From: an uncultured Thiohalocapsa sp.
GTDB lineage: Bacteria; Pseudomonadota; Gammaproteobacteria; Chromatiales; Chromatiaceae
Reading direction: 5' to 3'
DNA length: 64,000 nucleotides
NCBI RefSeq assembly: GCF_913063425.1
Contig: NZ_CAJXYK010000002.1
Span: forward strand, 124,001 to 188,000
A program made the position numbers and the translations under genes. Position 1 is the stretch's first letter. Each line of letters starts with the position of its first letter. This document shows, one piece after another, positions 52,759 to 60,716 of this stretch. The notes under the pieces were generated by a model. The model searched no databases. It was not told the DNA's origin and was given only the letters and a program-made list of their open reading frames with translations.

Positions 52759-52767
52759 GGTATAAAA
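52759..52767 (+). promoter_or_regulatory. Candidate -10 of brnTA
   Basis: GTATAAAAT lies about 10 bases before the brnT ATG, giving a nearly leaderless mRNA. BrnA normally represses its own operon at such a site. Confidence 0.4.
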
Positions 52768-52776
52768 TCGGCATAC

Positions 52777-53043
52777 ATGCGCAGCTTCGAATTCGATCCC
52801 GCCAAGAGCGAGTCCAACCGGCGCAAGCACGGGATCGATTTCGTCGAGGCACAGGTCCTATGGGTTGATCCAGATCTGGTGGAAGTTGAAGCGCGCTCCT
52901 CCGACAAAGCGCGTCGGCTCGTGGTCGGCCGCATCTGCGGCAAGCACTGGTCGGCGATCATCACCATGCGCGGTGAGCGCATCCGCATCATTTCAGTGCG
53001 ACGTGCCCGCCTCGCGGAGATTGCCCTGTATGAAGGCTCATGA
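52777..53043 (+). CDS. brnT: BrnT-family toxin (type II)
   Basis: This 88-residue protein matches BrnT: FEFDPAKSESNRRKHGIDFVEAQVLWVDP at the start, RRLVVGRICGKHWSAIITMRGERIRIISVRRAR at the end. BrnT is a RelE-fold ribonuclease inhibited by BrnA. It overlaps brnA by 14 bases, as is usual for this pair. It lies between the heme gene and dusA. Confidence 0.93.
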   Translation: MRSFEFDPAKSESNRRKHGIDFVEAQVLWVDPDLVEVEARSSDKARRLVVGRICGKHWSAIITMRGERIRIISVRRARLAEIALYEGS

Positions 53044-53266
53044 ACTGGACAAGGGTTTCGACGCAGGCGAAGAGGACATCCTGGACGCCTTCGACCTCAC
53101 GACGGCGCACCGGCCCAACCAGGCATCCAAGCGCGTGAACGTGGACTTTCCCGTCTGGATGGTGGACTCGCTGGACCGCGAGGCGAGCCGCTTGGGCGTC
53201 ACCCGCCAGTCCATCATCAAGATCTGGCTGGCGGAGCGGCTGGAAGCCCGCGCCGGCGAGCGCTGA
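53030..53266 (+). CDS. brnA: BrnA-family antitoxin
   Basis: This 78-residue antitoxin has the C-terminal ribbon-helix-helix KRVNVDFPVWMVDSLDREASRLGVTRQSIIKIWLAERLEA and an N-terminal segment that would wrap BrnT. ATG at 53030 overlaps brnT. The pair looks intact, unlike other toxin-antitoxin remnants nearby. Confidence 0.93.
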   Translation: MKAHELDKGFDAGEEDILDAFDLTTAHRPNQASKRVNVDFPVWMVDSLDREASRLGVTRQSIIKIWLAERLEARAGER

Positions 53267-53414
53267 GTCGACGCAACCATACCGCTGCGGCCGGCCCGTC
53301 GACCGGGTCAGCGCCGCGAAATCCCACTTGCGCCTTCAGTGACCGGCAGCGTGTCGAGCTGAGCAACCAGCAGCCCCGCCTCCCAGCCCGCGCCCCAGGC
53401 CGGCAACGACGACC

Positions 53415-54383
53415 ATGCAAAGCCCAGACCGCCGTCTCGCCGTCGCCCCCATGCTGGACTGGACGGACCGCCATTACCGGTACTTCGCGCGGCGCATCAC
53501 CCGGCACACGCTGCTGTATACGGAAATGGTCACCACGGGGGCGCTGATCCACGGCGACACCGCGCGCTTCCTGCGCCACGACCCGGCGGAGCACCCGGTG
53601 GCGCTGCAGCTCGGCGGCGCCGACCCGACTGCGATGGCCCATTGTGCGCGGCTGGGCGGGGACGCCGGCTTCTGCGAGGTCAACATCAACGTCGGCTGCC
53701 CGTCAGACCGGGTACAGAACGGGCGCTTCGGCGCCTGCCTGATGGCGGAGCCCGGCGTCGTCGCCGACTGTGTGGCGGCCATGAAGGCGGCGGTGGCCGT
53801 GCCGGTGACGGTGAAGACCCGCATCGGCATCGACCACCAGGACAGCTGGGAGGCGCTCGCCGCCTTCACCGATGCCGTGGCCTCCGCTGGCTGCGATGCG
53901 CTCATCGTCCACGCCCGCAAGGCCTGGCTCAAGGGCCTGAGCCCGCGGGAAAACCGCGACGTACCACCGCTGCGCTATGACATGGTGCTGCGCCTGAAAC
54001 AGGCCTTCCCGGCACTGCCCGTGGTCATCAACGGCGGCATCCAGACCCTGGACCAGGCCGCGGCCTTCCTGGACCAGCTGGACGGGGCGATGGTCGGCCG
54101 CGCCGCCTACCACACCCCCTGGGTCCTGGCGGACGCGGACCGCGTCATCTTCGGCGACCCGACCCCGCCGCCCACCCCGCACGAGGTGCTGGACGCCTTC
54201 ATCCCCTACGTGGAGCGCCAGCTCGCCGCCGGCGTGCCCCTGGGCAGCATCACCCGCCACATCCTCGGCCTCTTCCAGGGCCGCCCCGGCGCCCGCCGCT
54301 GGCGCCGCCACCTGAGCGAGCAGGCACACCGCCCCGGCGCGGGCATCGCGGTGCTGCGGGAGGCGGCGCGGCTGGTGGGCTGA
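53415..54383 (+). CDS. dusA: tRNA-dihydrouridine synthase A
   Basis: This 322-residue flavoenzyme has APMLDWTDRHYRYFAR, VNINVGCPSDRVQNGRFGACLM (active-site Cys), TVKTRIGID and HARKAWLKGLSPRENRD, all DusA features. It reduces U20/U20a of tRNA. dusA genes are integration targets of many mobile elements. Here the 3' end of the gene abuts a truncated antitoxin gene on the opposite strand, and the defence island begins. Confidence 0.96.
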   Translation: MQSPDRRLAVAPMLDWTDRHYRYFARRITRHTLLYTEMVTTGALIHGDTARFLRHDPAEHPVALQLGGADPTAMAHCARLGGDAGFCEVNINVGCPSDRVQNGRFGACLMAEPGVVADCVAAMKAAVAVPVTVKTRIGIDHQDSWEALAAFTDAVASAGCDALIVHARKAWLKGLSPRENRDVPPLRYDMVLRLKQAFPALPVVINGGIQTLDQAAAFLDQLDGAMVGRAAYHTPWVLADADRVIFGDPTPPPTPHEVLDAFIPYVERQLAAGVPLGSITRHILGLFQGRPGARRWRRHLSEQAHRPGAGIAVLREAARLVG

Positions 54384-54576
54384 GCTTGCGGCCGACACGC
54401 ACCTTGCCGCGCAGGTCCTGCATGAGCCAGTCCTGGTCTGCGAGGCGCTCATGCTTGCGTGCGTACTCGCTGAGCCAGATGCGAAACTGGTCATTGCAGG
54501 CGGTGTGCTCGGCCTTGGCCCGTGCACGGGCGGCCTCGATGCACTGCTCGTCGGCGCTGAAGGTGATGTTCTTCAT
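54382..54576 (-). pseudogene. Truncated VapB-type antitoxin at the dusA 3' end
   Basis: From ATG at 54576 the minus strand encodes MKNITFSADEQCIEAARARA and further antitoxin residues to VRVGRKL, codon 65, which coincides with the dusA stop. The frame runs on into the antisense of dusA and is not family sequence. The C-terminus and its PIN toxin are missing. An insertion or deletion against dusA most likely removed them. Confidence 0.65.
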
Positions 54577-54837
54577 GATCTGGCCTTGCTCTTGGCATGA
54601 CGTACACGAGCATCGTGTACAGGCTTCTCGTGTGGCCTAACCCGCAGCCTTGATAACGCCCACAAGCCCGGCGTCGAAGGCGATGACGCCCTCCGCAGCA
54701 GCCACAGGCGCAGGGCGCTGTGGTTGCGCTGCCCAAATACATACGCGAGCGAGCCTACCGTCGCGAGCCGGTTCCGGCTGAGCTCGTCGCGGTCATGGGC
54801 TCAGGCAACGGACGCGGCCAGGCTCGACGGCTTGCCG
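54577..54837. other. Unassigned gap before the helicase 3' end
   Basis: No gene is recognised here. The segment about 54640-54740 can be read on the minus strand as a short coding tail (AAEGVIAFDAGLVGVIKAAG then stop) that may be the end of a lost gene. Confidence 0.35.
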
Positions 54838-56922
54838 TCAGCGCGCTGCGGCAAAGTCGTCGAGAAACTCGGACGGCACATCGCCGCTCGTCACCAGCAG
54901 ATGGTCCCGCGCGCGGGTGCAGGCGACATAGAGCAGGTGGCGCTCGGTGGCATAGACCTCATCGAGATCGGCCTCGTCGGCGATGGTCTCGATGCGGGAC
55001 TGGAGCGGGACGATCTCGTCGTCGCACGCCATGACGACGACGGCGCGGAACTCCAGGCCCTTGGCCAGGTGCATGGTCGCCACGGCGACTTGACCGGGCG
55101 GCAGCTGCATCCGCGCATCGAGCGTGGCGGCATTCAGCCCCGCGCCCTCCACTGCCGCCACCGCCCGCTCAAGCTCGGCGGCGGAGCGCACGAACACGGC
55201 CATTTCGTTGGCGTTGAGCCCTTCCGCCAGGCGCATGCGCAGCCAGTCAGCCACCGCCGCCTGCTCCGCGGCTGGGTCGTCAAAGCTTCGCACCAGGGGC
55301 GCCGGCCCATTGAACACCGAAACAGTCCCGCCGCGATCCTCGACGTTGCCGTCGACGTCCGTCAGCCGGGCGCCCAGCAACTGATCGGCATGCGCGCGGA
55401 TCTGGTGCGAGGTCCGATAATTGACCTTGAGTGTGCGCGAGCGCCCGCGCACATCCACGCCCAGCGCCTTCCACGAGAACGGCTGCCGGAAGATGCGCTG
55501 CCCCAGGTCGCCGGCGAAGAAGAGCCCGTTCGGTCCGCTGCCCGCCAGCGCCGCCAGCAGCCGCAGCTGCGCCACGTCCACGTCCTGCGCCTCGTCGACG
55601 ATCACGTGGTCGTAGACCGGTTGCGCGTCGGCGGCGAGCTGCTCGGCGACGCGCGTCAACAGCACGGCACGCGTCATCAGGCCACGCTCGGCGAGCGCCG
55701 TCCTGACCTGCGCGAAGATGCGCCACAGCGCCTCCCGCCGGCGCTCCGGCAGCCGCGTCCTGCGCCCGAGTCGGCGCACGTCGCGGTACGCGGGCCAGTC
55801 GGGGAGCTGCCAGGCGTCCACCACATCCGCCCACTCCCCGATCAGGAAGCGCATGTCCTCGTCGGTGCCTGCCTCGGCTGCGGCGGCCTTCAGCAACCCG
55901 GCAAGCTGGTCTTCGTCCACGAGCTTCGGCTCGCCGATGCGGGCGCGGTACAGGCGCTCGCCCACGGCATCCAGCGCCGCCACGTCAATGCGCTCGGCAA
56001 GCTGCGGCGCCTTGTGCACCAGCCGGCCGAGCTTGATGCGCAATGCGGCAGCGAGCGGCGCCGAGAAGGTGGTGAGCAGCACCCGCGCATCGGCATTCGA
56101 CCGCGCCAGGTGCACAGCGCGGTGCAGTGCGACGATGGTCTTGCCGGTGCCGGCGGAGCCGGCAACGCGCGCGGGGCCGTTGAAGTCCTGCTCCACGATC
56201 CGCCGCTGGCCGGGATGCAGGAACACCGTCCACTTCTCCCACGGGAACTCCAGCGCCCGTGCCAGGGCCTCCACGTCCTGCATGACCCGGAAGCGGCGCT
56301 GGGCGTCGGGATGCGCAAAGGCGTCGGCTGCCCCGCCCACCTGCGCCGGCTGCGGCTGCCCGCCGGTGGCGAGCTCCAGCAGGGCCTCGGCTGCCTCCTG
56401 CGGCAGGTGATCGGTGAGCGCCAGCAGCCCGTCCTCGTCCGCGGCGCGCACATCGGCAAGCCATTCCGGCGGCACGCCGTAGCCGAGCAGCGCATCGTCG
56501 TCGAGCCCGGCGAACAACCCGTCACCGCCAGCTGGTGTCGCCGGCCGTGGCTCGGGCGCTTCGACGTAGACGGGAACACGGATCTCCTCCACCGTCTCGC
56601 GGATCTCCACCAACTGCGCGGCGCCGGTGCTCGGATGCGTTTCGAGCTTCCGGCGCTCCGCCCAGGCATAGGCGGCGTCGTGGTGGTCCACGTAGCACAG
56701 CAGCAAGCTGTCATCAGTGCGGTGGACGATGAGCCGGATGTCCCGGCTCACGCGCACCGACCAGAAGCGCTTGTCCCTGGCGCGGCTCAGCTTGTGGAAG
56801 CTGAAGGACGGATTGGCGGGGTTCAGGTGCAGGTCGAAGGCGGTGGTCTTGACCGCCTTCTGCTCCTCGCCGGTGAGCTTCGCGAGGCTGTCGGTGAAGG
56901 TGTCGGCGATGCGGAAGTGCAT
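54838..56922 (-). CDS. UvrD/Rep-like helicase with N-terminal RelE-like domain
   Basis: This 694-residue protein has an N-terminal region of about 100 residues (FRIADTFTDSLAKLTGEEQK, then LSRARDKRFWSVRVSRDIRL and CYVDHHDAAYAWAERRKLE) that reads as a RelE/ParE-type fold. A superfamily 1 helicase follows: Walker A GSAGTGKTIVAL near residue 254, VDEAQDVD near 440, HLAKGLEFRAVVVMACDD near 620 and YVACTRARDHLLV near 665. ATG at 56922 gives the conserved start. It sits with toxin-antitoxin and restriction genes, so an antiviral role is plausible. Confidence 0.86.
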   Translation of the reverse strand: MHFRIADTFTDSLAKLTGEEQKAVKTTAFDLHLNPANPSFSFHKLSRARDKRFWSVRVSRDIRLIVHRTDDSLLLCYVDHHDAAYAWAERRKLETHPSTGAAQLVEIRETVEEIRVPVYVEAPEPRPATPAGGDGLFAGLDDDALLGYGVPPEWLADVRAADEDGLLALTDHLPQEAAEALLELATGGQPQPAQVGGAADAFAHPDAQRRFRVMQDVEALARALEFPWEKWTVFLHPGQRRIVEQDFNGPARVAGSAGTGKTIVALHRAVHLARSNADARVLLTTFSAPLAAALRIKLGRLVHKAPQLAERIDVAALDAVGERLYRARIGEPKLVDEDQLAGLLKAAAAEAGTDEDMRFLIGEWADVVDAWQLPDWPAYRDVRRLGRRTRLPERRREALWRIFAQVRTALAERGLMTRAVLLTRVAEQLAADAQPVYDHVIVDEAQDVDVAQLRLLAALAGSGPNGLFFAGDLGQRIFRQPFSWKALGVDVRGRSRTLKVNYRTSHQIRAHADQLLGARLTDVDGNVEDRGGTVSVFNGPAPLVRSFDDPAAEQAAVADWLRMRLAEGLNANEMAVFVRSAAELERAVAAVEGAGLNAATLDARMQLPPGQVAVATMHLAKGLEFRAVVVMACDDEIVPLQSRIETIADEADLDEVYATERHLLYVACTRARDHLLVTSGDVPSEFLDDFAAAR

Positions 56923-56940
56923 TGGCTGGGCCAGATTCTC

Positions 56941-57232
56941 ACCACGAAGGCACGAAGGACACGAAGTCGAGCAGATCCGCGGCGCCTTAGCCCGACGCGT
57001 TCTTGTCCAATGCCTTAGCCGTTCAAAATCCGACGAATGCCCTGTTTCAGCACAGGGACGTTGAACAAGCCAGGCCCGAGATGACGATGCACATTGATCG
57101 CCGCGCCAATGATCTCGCTCGTCCATTTGTCTGGGATAAGCACCAGTCTTTTTCCAGTTACCGCGGACCTCCGCGCAGAACGTGGCTTCTACTCGATCTT
57201 GCCTGACTTCGTGCGCTTCGTGTCTTCGTGGT
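56941..57232. repeat. Inverted CACGAAGG/TTCGTG repeats bracketing a GxxExxY remnant
   Basis: 56941-56968 reads CACGAAGGCACGAAGGACAC in its core, and 57205-57232 is the inverted form (CTTCGTGCGCTTCGTGTCTT). Such inverted pairs often flank GxxExxY genes, and a fragment of one lies inside. The unit probably arrived as a mobile cassette and decayed. Confidence 0.65.
57016..57146 (-). pseudogene. GxxExxY protein fragment
   Basis: The minus strand in the frame ending at TAA (57016-57018) reads LVLIPDKWTSEIIGAAINV, then HRHLGPGLF, then unrelated residues to the stop. SEIIGAAINVHRHLGPGLF matches the GxxExxY family signature (EIIGAAIEVHRHLGPGLLE). The glycine-Glu-Tyr region that names the family is missing. 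The fragment is bracketed by inverted CACGAAGG repeats. Confidence 0.65.
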
Positions 57233-57252
57233 GAAAAAAATATCCTGGCCAG

Positions 57253-57663
57253 TCAGGCCGCTTCATCGGAAACCAAGGCAGAGGCTGACTCGATCCGCAT
57301 TCCGATCCCCGCAGCAAACCCCGAGTAGTATGTCAGTACCCCGACCAAGTGCGCATTCAGGCTGACACCCTCCGCGTCTGCCGCAGCCGCAAGCGCCCGA
57401 TGCAGGCTCCGCGGAATGCGCAGTGTCACGCGGCCGCTGAACTCGTCCGCGGGCACTTGTGCCGGCGGGAAGGGGCGCCCTTGCTCGGCAAACGCCGCCG
57501 CGGCCGTCTCGATGGTATCCAAGGCCAGCTCGTAGGCCTCCTGGTAGGTCTCAGCGTACTCGGCGACGTCCGGCAACTCCTTGACACGCGCCTCGAACAG
57601 CGCTTCGCCGTCGAACACGCCGCGGCGGACACTGATGTTGTAGGCGTGCGGATCGATCTTCAT
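57253..57663 (-). CDS. hicB: HicB-type antitoxin
   Basis: This 136-residue antitoxin has a partial RNase-H-like N-domain (FEARVKELPDVAEYAETYQEAYELALDTIE) and a C-terminal ribbon-helix-helix-type region (GRVTLRIPRSLHRALAAAADAEGVSLNAHL). It overlaps the HicA gene by four bases (ATGA), with the toxin upstream. HicB neutralises HicA and represses the operon. Confidence 0.88.
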   Translation of the reverse strand: MKIDPHAYNISVRRGVFDGEALFEARVKELPDVAEYAETYQEAYELALDTIETAAAAFAEQGRPFPPAQVPADEFSGRVTLRIPRSLHRALAAAADAEGVSLNAHLVGVLTYYSGFAAGIGMRIESASALVSDEAA

Positions 57664-57953
57664 TGCAATGCTCTCAAATACTCAGCCAGCTCCGACTCGA
57701 ACTGCCGGAGTGTTGCGACAATGTTCCGCACATAGACGGGCTTGATCTCGGGGTTCTTGCCGTGCCCGCAGGTAAAGGCCTGTGACGTAAAGCTCGGGAC
57801 ACCTGGATGCGTCATGACCTTGTGGCCCTGCTTCGCGCCATCGCGGACGTCGAACCCCAGCTTCCTCAGGATGCGCACCAGATCGCTGCATCGCAGGCTC
57901 GTGACGGCCTGTTCCAGCTGCTCCCGCGCCGCGCGGACGGCCTCAGCAGACAT
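57660..57953 (-). CDS. hicA: HicA-type toxin
   Basis: This 97-residue protein has the HicA double-stranded-RNA-binding fold: LRCSDLVRILRKLGFDVRDGAKQGHKVMTHPG with the active-site His in the GHKVM loop. It is somewhat longer at the N-terminus than standard HicA. It lies directly upstream of hicB in the order typical for these pairs. HicA cleaves mRNA. Confidence 0.83.
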   Translation of the reverse strand: MSAEAVRAAREQLEQAVTSLRCSDLVRILRKLGFDVRDGAKQGHKVMTHPGVPSFTSQAFTCGHGKNPEIKPVYVRNIVATLRQFESELAEYLRALQ

Positions 57954-58111
57954 CGGGAAGTGACACCAAATGTGGTGTCGTGAAAGTATAGTGCAAGAAA
58001 ACCAGCGGCGTTGTCACGTACTTTTTCTCCTGTTCGTCAGGGGCTCCGGCCTAGGTCTTGTCCAGCGAGCACCGGCGCGCGAGGGCCGGAGACCGTTCCC
58101 GTTGGCCCCGA

Positions 58112-58441
58112 TCACACCCGAAACACCTTCATCACCTCGTCGCCCAGGTGGTTGATCACCTTGACGGCGATGCGCCCGGAGGCTGGCTTGGGGAAGGGGC
58201 GGGAGGTGTCGCTGTGGAGGCTGGCCCAGGCGTCCTCGTCGATCTCGGCGCGCAGCGTGGTCTTGAGCGCCTTGTAGGGATCGTTGGCACCGAGGAAGTA
58301 GGCGTGGCGGACGAAGAAGCTCTCCTCGTTGTAGTCCGTGTCGATGAACCAGCAGGCGATGCCGTCGGGGCCGTCGGAGCGGACCTCGCCGCTCTGCGGG
58401 TGGAAGACATCGACGCCTCGGATCGTGACTTGTGTGTAGTG
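58112..58441 (-). pseudogene. C-terminal remnant of a type III-like DNA methyltransferase (Mod)
   Basis: The minus strand from about 58441 to the TGA at 58112-58114 encodes VTIRGVDVFHPQSGEVRSDG, a middle IDTDYNEESFFVRHAYFLG, and the end GRIAVKVINHLGDEVMKVFRV. This is the C-terminus of BPTD-type site-specific DNA methyltransferases, with no start codon of its own. The N-terminal half lies at 60717-61388, and about 2.3 kb of unrelated genes separate the two. It cannot make a working enzyme. Confidence 0.75.
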
Positions 58442-58476
58442 GTCAGTGGTTAGTTGGAGGGGGAAGTCGGCTTCCG

Positions 58477-58926
58477 TCAGAGCTTGAACCGCAGGGATCT
58501 TTTCAAGCCCGTCAGCATCTTGCCGAGCTCGCTCGCCTCGCGGAACAGCTCGGTGTAGGTCTCCCTTTCGAGCATCCGCAGACGATGCGCCAGCAGCAGG
58601 AGCGTTTTCGCCTCGGCCAGAGACCCGCTCGCAATGCTCAAGAACTGCAGGAACTCCTTGCTCGCCGTCCGCGCCGCGCCCTCCGCGATGTTCGCCGATA
58701 CCGAGACTGCCGCCCGCCGCAGCTGGCTGGTCAGTCCGAACCGTTCTTCCGCCGGAAAGCCGCTTGAAGACTGATAGCTCCTCTCGACCGTATATGAAGA
58801 TGGCGGCGCGGAGGTAGCGCTCGCCTTGCTCCGAAACTCCAGCGTCGGAGTCTTAGGCAGCGCCTCCACCGGTGCGTGGCTTCGGCGCCTTCTCTGCGGA
58901 CGCTGCACCATCTGCCGGTGCTTCAA
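58477..58926 (-). CDS. Four-helix-bundle protein, second copy
   Basis: This 149-residue frame matches the IVS-type four-helix-bundle family from about residue 58 (FPAEERFGLTSQLRRAAVSVSANIAEGAAR) to the end. The first helix expected at the N-terminus (the WQKA-type motif) is absent, and the N-terminal 55 residues run through a REP-like palindrome (58829-58851). It may therefore be N-terminally damaged. It lies between the mod remnant and the two-gene module. Its relative at 8613 sits in the soe operon. Confidence 0.7.
   Translation of the reverse strand: MKHRQMVQRPQRRRRSHAPVEALPKTPTLEFRSKASATSAPPSSYTVERSYQSSSGFPAEERFGLTSQLRRAAVSVSANIAEGAARTASKEFLQFLSIASGSLAEAKTLLLLAHRLRMLERETYTELFREASELGKMLTGLKRSLRFKL
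58829..58851. repeat. REP palindrome copy near the four-helix gene
   Basis: CTCCGAAACTCCAGCGTCGG and the next bases form an imperfect palindrome of the CTCCGACGCTCC/GGCGTCGGAG type found at 62279-62300. It belongs to the REP family around the transposase at 61572-62102. Confidence 0.5.
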
Positions 58927-59062
58927 CGCCGGAGCAGGAGAATTAAGGAATCAATGCGTTAGCCACTTTTCAAGGGCGCGATACACGGAAAGCCGGAGGT
59001 TGACACTGTTTGCGCCATGGCCACTTTTCGGCGCGCTGCGGTCGGCGGCGCCTGGCGCACCG

Positions 59063-59611
59063 TTACCGCCCGGATCGGGCTCGGTCCTTATCGATATCCC
59101 GACGACGAGCTGCGCGATTATCAAACTCGCTTAGTGCCCGACGAGCGCCCTCGAACGCGCGGTAAATCAGCAGCGCAATCGAGATCCAGGAACCGATGAT
59201 TCCGCCCGCCAAAACGAGCCCGTGGACGATATCGAGTGCGCCACCGAATGCAGCCAATGTGGCTATGACAGCCAAAGAAATGACCAAATATACCTGGGCC
59301 GCCCAGAGCCAACGGTTCTTGTAACGAATAATGGCTTCAAGCCGCTCCTGCTCGCGGCGATTAAGCATCTCGTGCTTCTGGAGATCGGCCCATTTTCCGT
59401 GCAGCGGCAGAGCACCAGCGAGCGCCGCGGCCGGTAACGCGCTGAAGAACCAAAGCTTCGTCATCGCCTGCTGCGCATTGACCATCGGGGCAGTGGCGAG
59501 GTAGTAGCCAATCGCCACACCCGTAAAAATGCAGATCAGCACCAGCGTGAAGGCGATTACCGCACGCCGCGATCGATCTGTTGCCTGAGCCAGTCGGTCA
59601 TTTGCTCGCAT
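59063..59611 (-). CDS. Unrecognised membrane protein (module gene 2)
   Basis: This 182-residue protein has four hydrophobic segments (about 18-38, 52-70, 104-124 and 130-150) and a basic tail (RRDIDKDRARSGR). The cytoplasmic loop carries HGKWADLQKHEMLNRREQERLEAIIRYKNRW, a helix that may be a coiled coil. I recognise no family. It overlaps the 3' end of the upstream gene by 55 bases, so the two are translated as a unit. Membrane proteins of this size often act as effectors in phage-defence pairs, but this is inference. Confidence 0.68.
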   Translation of the reverse strand: MRANDRLAQATDRSRRAVIAFTLVLICIFTGVAIGYYLATAPMVNAQQAMTKLWFFSALPAAALAGALPLHGKWADLQKHEMLNRREQERLEAIIRYKNRWLWAAQVYLVISLAVIATLAAFGGALDIVHGLVLAGGIIGSWISIALLIYRAFEGARRALSEFDNRAARRRDIDKDRARSGR

Positions 59612-60525
59612 AACTGTTGACGGTCGACCCGTCCGTTATTCGCTTCGACGCGCAGTTTCGCCGAAAGGCGGAGATCGTTGCCTTTGATCTTGCCGCCGTC
59701 AGATAATTCCACCTCCACATCTTCCGGCTCGGCGTGTCGGAGCGAGATCGCAACCTGATCCAGAAACTCTTGAGCATTAGGCGTCGTCCTGTACTTATAG
59801 CGGATCTCGAGTGCGACTTCGATGTTGGCCTCGTCTAGCGCGTCGCTGAAATGGGCCATAGCCTTCCAGCGGTCGCCAAACGCAGCCCGAAGCAGCTCGG
59901 CGCCACGCCCGTACGGGATGTGCTGCACCAGTTCCCGGGCCTCGGATTGTGGCAACTCAGCGCGCGTAACCAAGTCCGCCCCAAGCCGAATCTTCTTCGC
60001 GTGGGAGCGCGTGATGCGCTCTTTCTCCTTTGGCGCGACTTGGTCAGCTAGGAAAAACCGCTCCTCTTGTTCCAGCAGATCCAGACGCTCTGCAAGCAGC
60101 CAGCGCAGATACCGCTCCAGATGCCGGCTAGACAACGCCTGACTCTGCACGAGAGCTACATGGTTGTGGTCCACGACGAAGAACAGTTGCGAACCCAAAA
60201 ACTCCCGTTCGTGCCCGTCCGAATTCTCGGGCGGAGGATACTCCTCCAACCCGTACTCGGGCGCATTCGGAGCCTTCACCAGCATCTGCTGGTGCTGCCC
60301 CTGGGTGTACTGCACGACTTCGCTGAACAATGCGCCATCCTGCGATCGATGATGATTGAGCGCGTGGAACGCGGACTCCTGTTCGTCCACCGGCCGATGC
60401 CGATCCAGGGCCGCCGGCAGCTTGCGGATCGCTCGCTGGAGCAGAGACTGCAAGTCCCGGCCTTCCGATGTCCAGCGAACCTGTTTGTATGTGATGGACT
60501 TCTGCACCTTTGTACTTCTTGCCAT
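59557..60525 (-). CDS. Unrecognised soluble protein (module gene 1)
   Basis: This 322-residue soluble protein has no recognised family. Visible parts are a basic start (ARSTKVQKSITYKQVRWTSEG), a region with FFVVDHNHVALVQSQALSSR, a helical middle rich in Leu/Glu (YLRWLLAERLDLLEQEERFF) and a C-terminal beta/alpha part (LSDGGKIKGNDLRLSAKLRVE). ATG at 60525 is preferred over a TTG at 60552 because GGGGA lies 8 bases upstream of it. It is co-encoded with the membrane protein at 59063. Kiwa-like membrane/DNA-binding pairs share this layout, but likeness of sequence is not established. Confidence 0.68.
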   Translation of the reverse strand: MARSTKVQKSITYKQVRWTSEGRDLQSLLQRAIRKLPAALDRHRPVDEQESAFHALNHHRSQDGALFSEVVQYTQGQHQQMLVKAPNAPEYGLEEYPPPENSDGHEREFLGSQLFFVVDHNHVALVQSQALSSRHLERYLRWLLAERLDLLEQEERFFLADQVAPKEKERITRSHAKKIRLGADLVTRAELPQSEARELVQHIPYGRGAELLRAAFGDRWKAMAHFSDALDEANIEVALEIRYKYRTTPNAQEFLDQVAISLRHAEPEDVEVELSDGGKIKGNDLRLSAKLRVEANNGRVDRQQLCEQMTDWLRQQIDRGVR

Positions 60526-60716
60526 GCGATTTTCCCCGTGAGTATGGCTCAAACGGTGAGCCTGTCGAAAGCGGACACCGGCAGTCGATCAATCACACAT
60601 CGACCGGCAAGTTCGCGCGTCCTCCGTGTAGTCGAGCCGCACCCGAACGGCCCAACTCGGCAACATCCTCGATGTTGAGCGTGAGCCCCGCGGGGCAACG
60701 AGGAGCGCGGCAGTCC

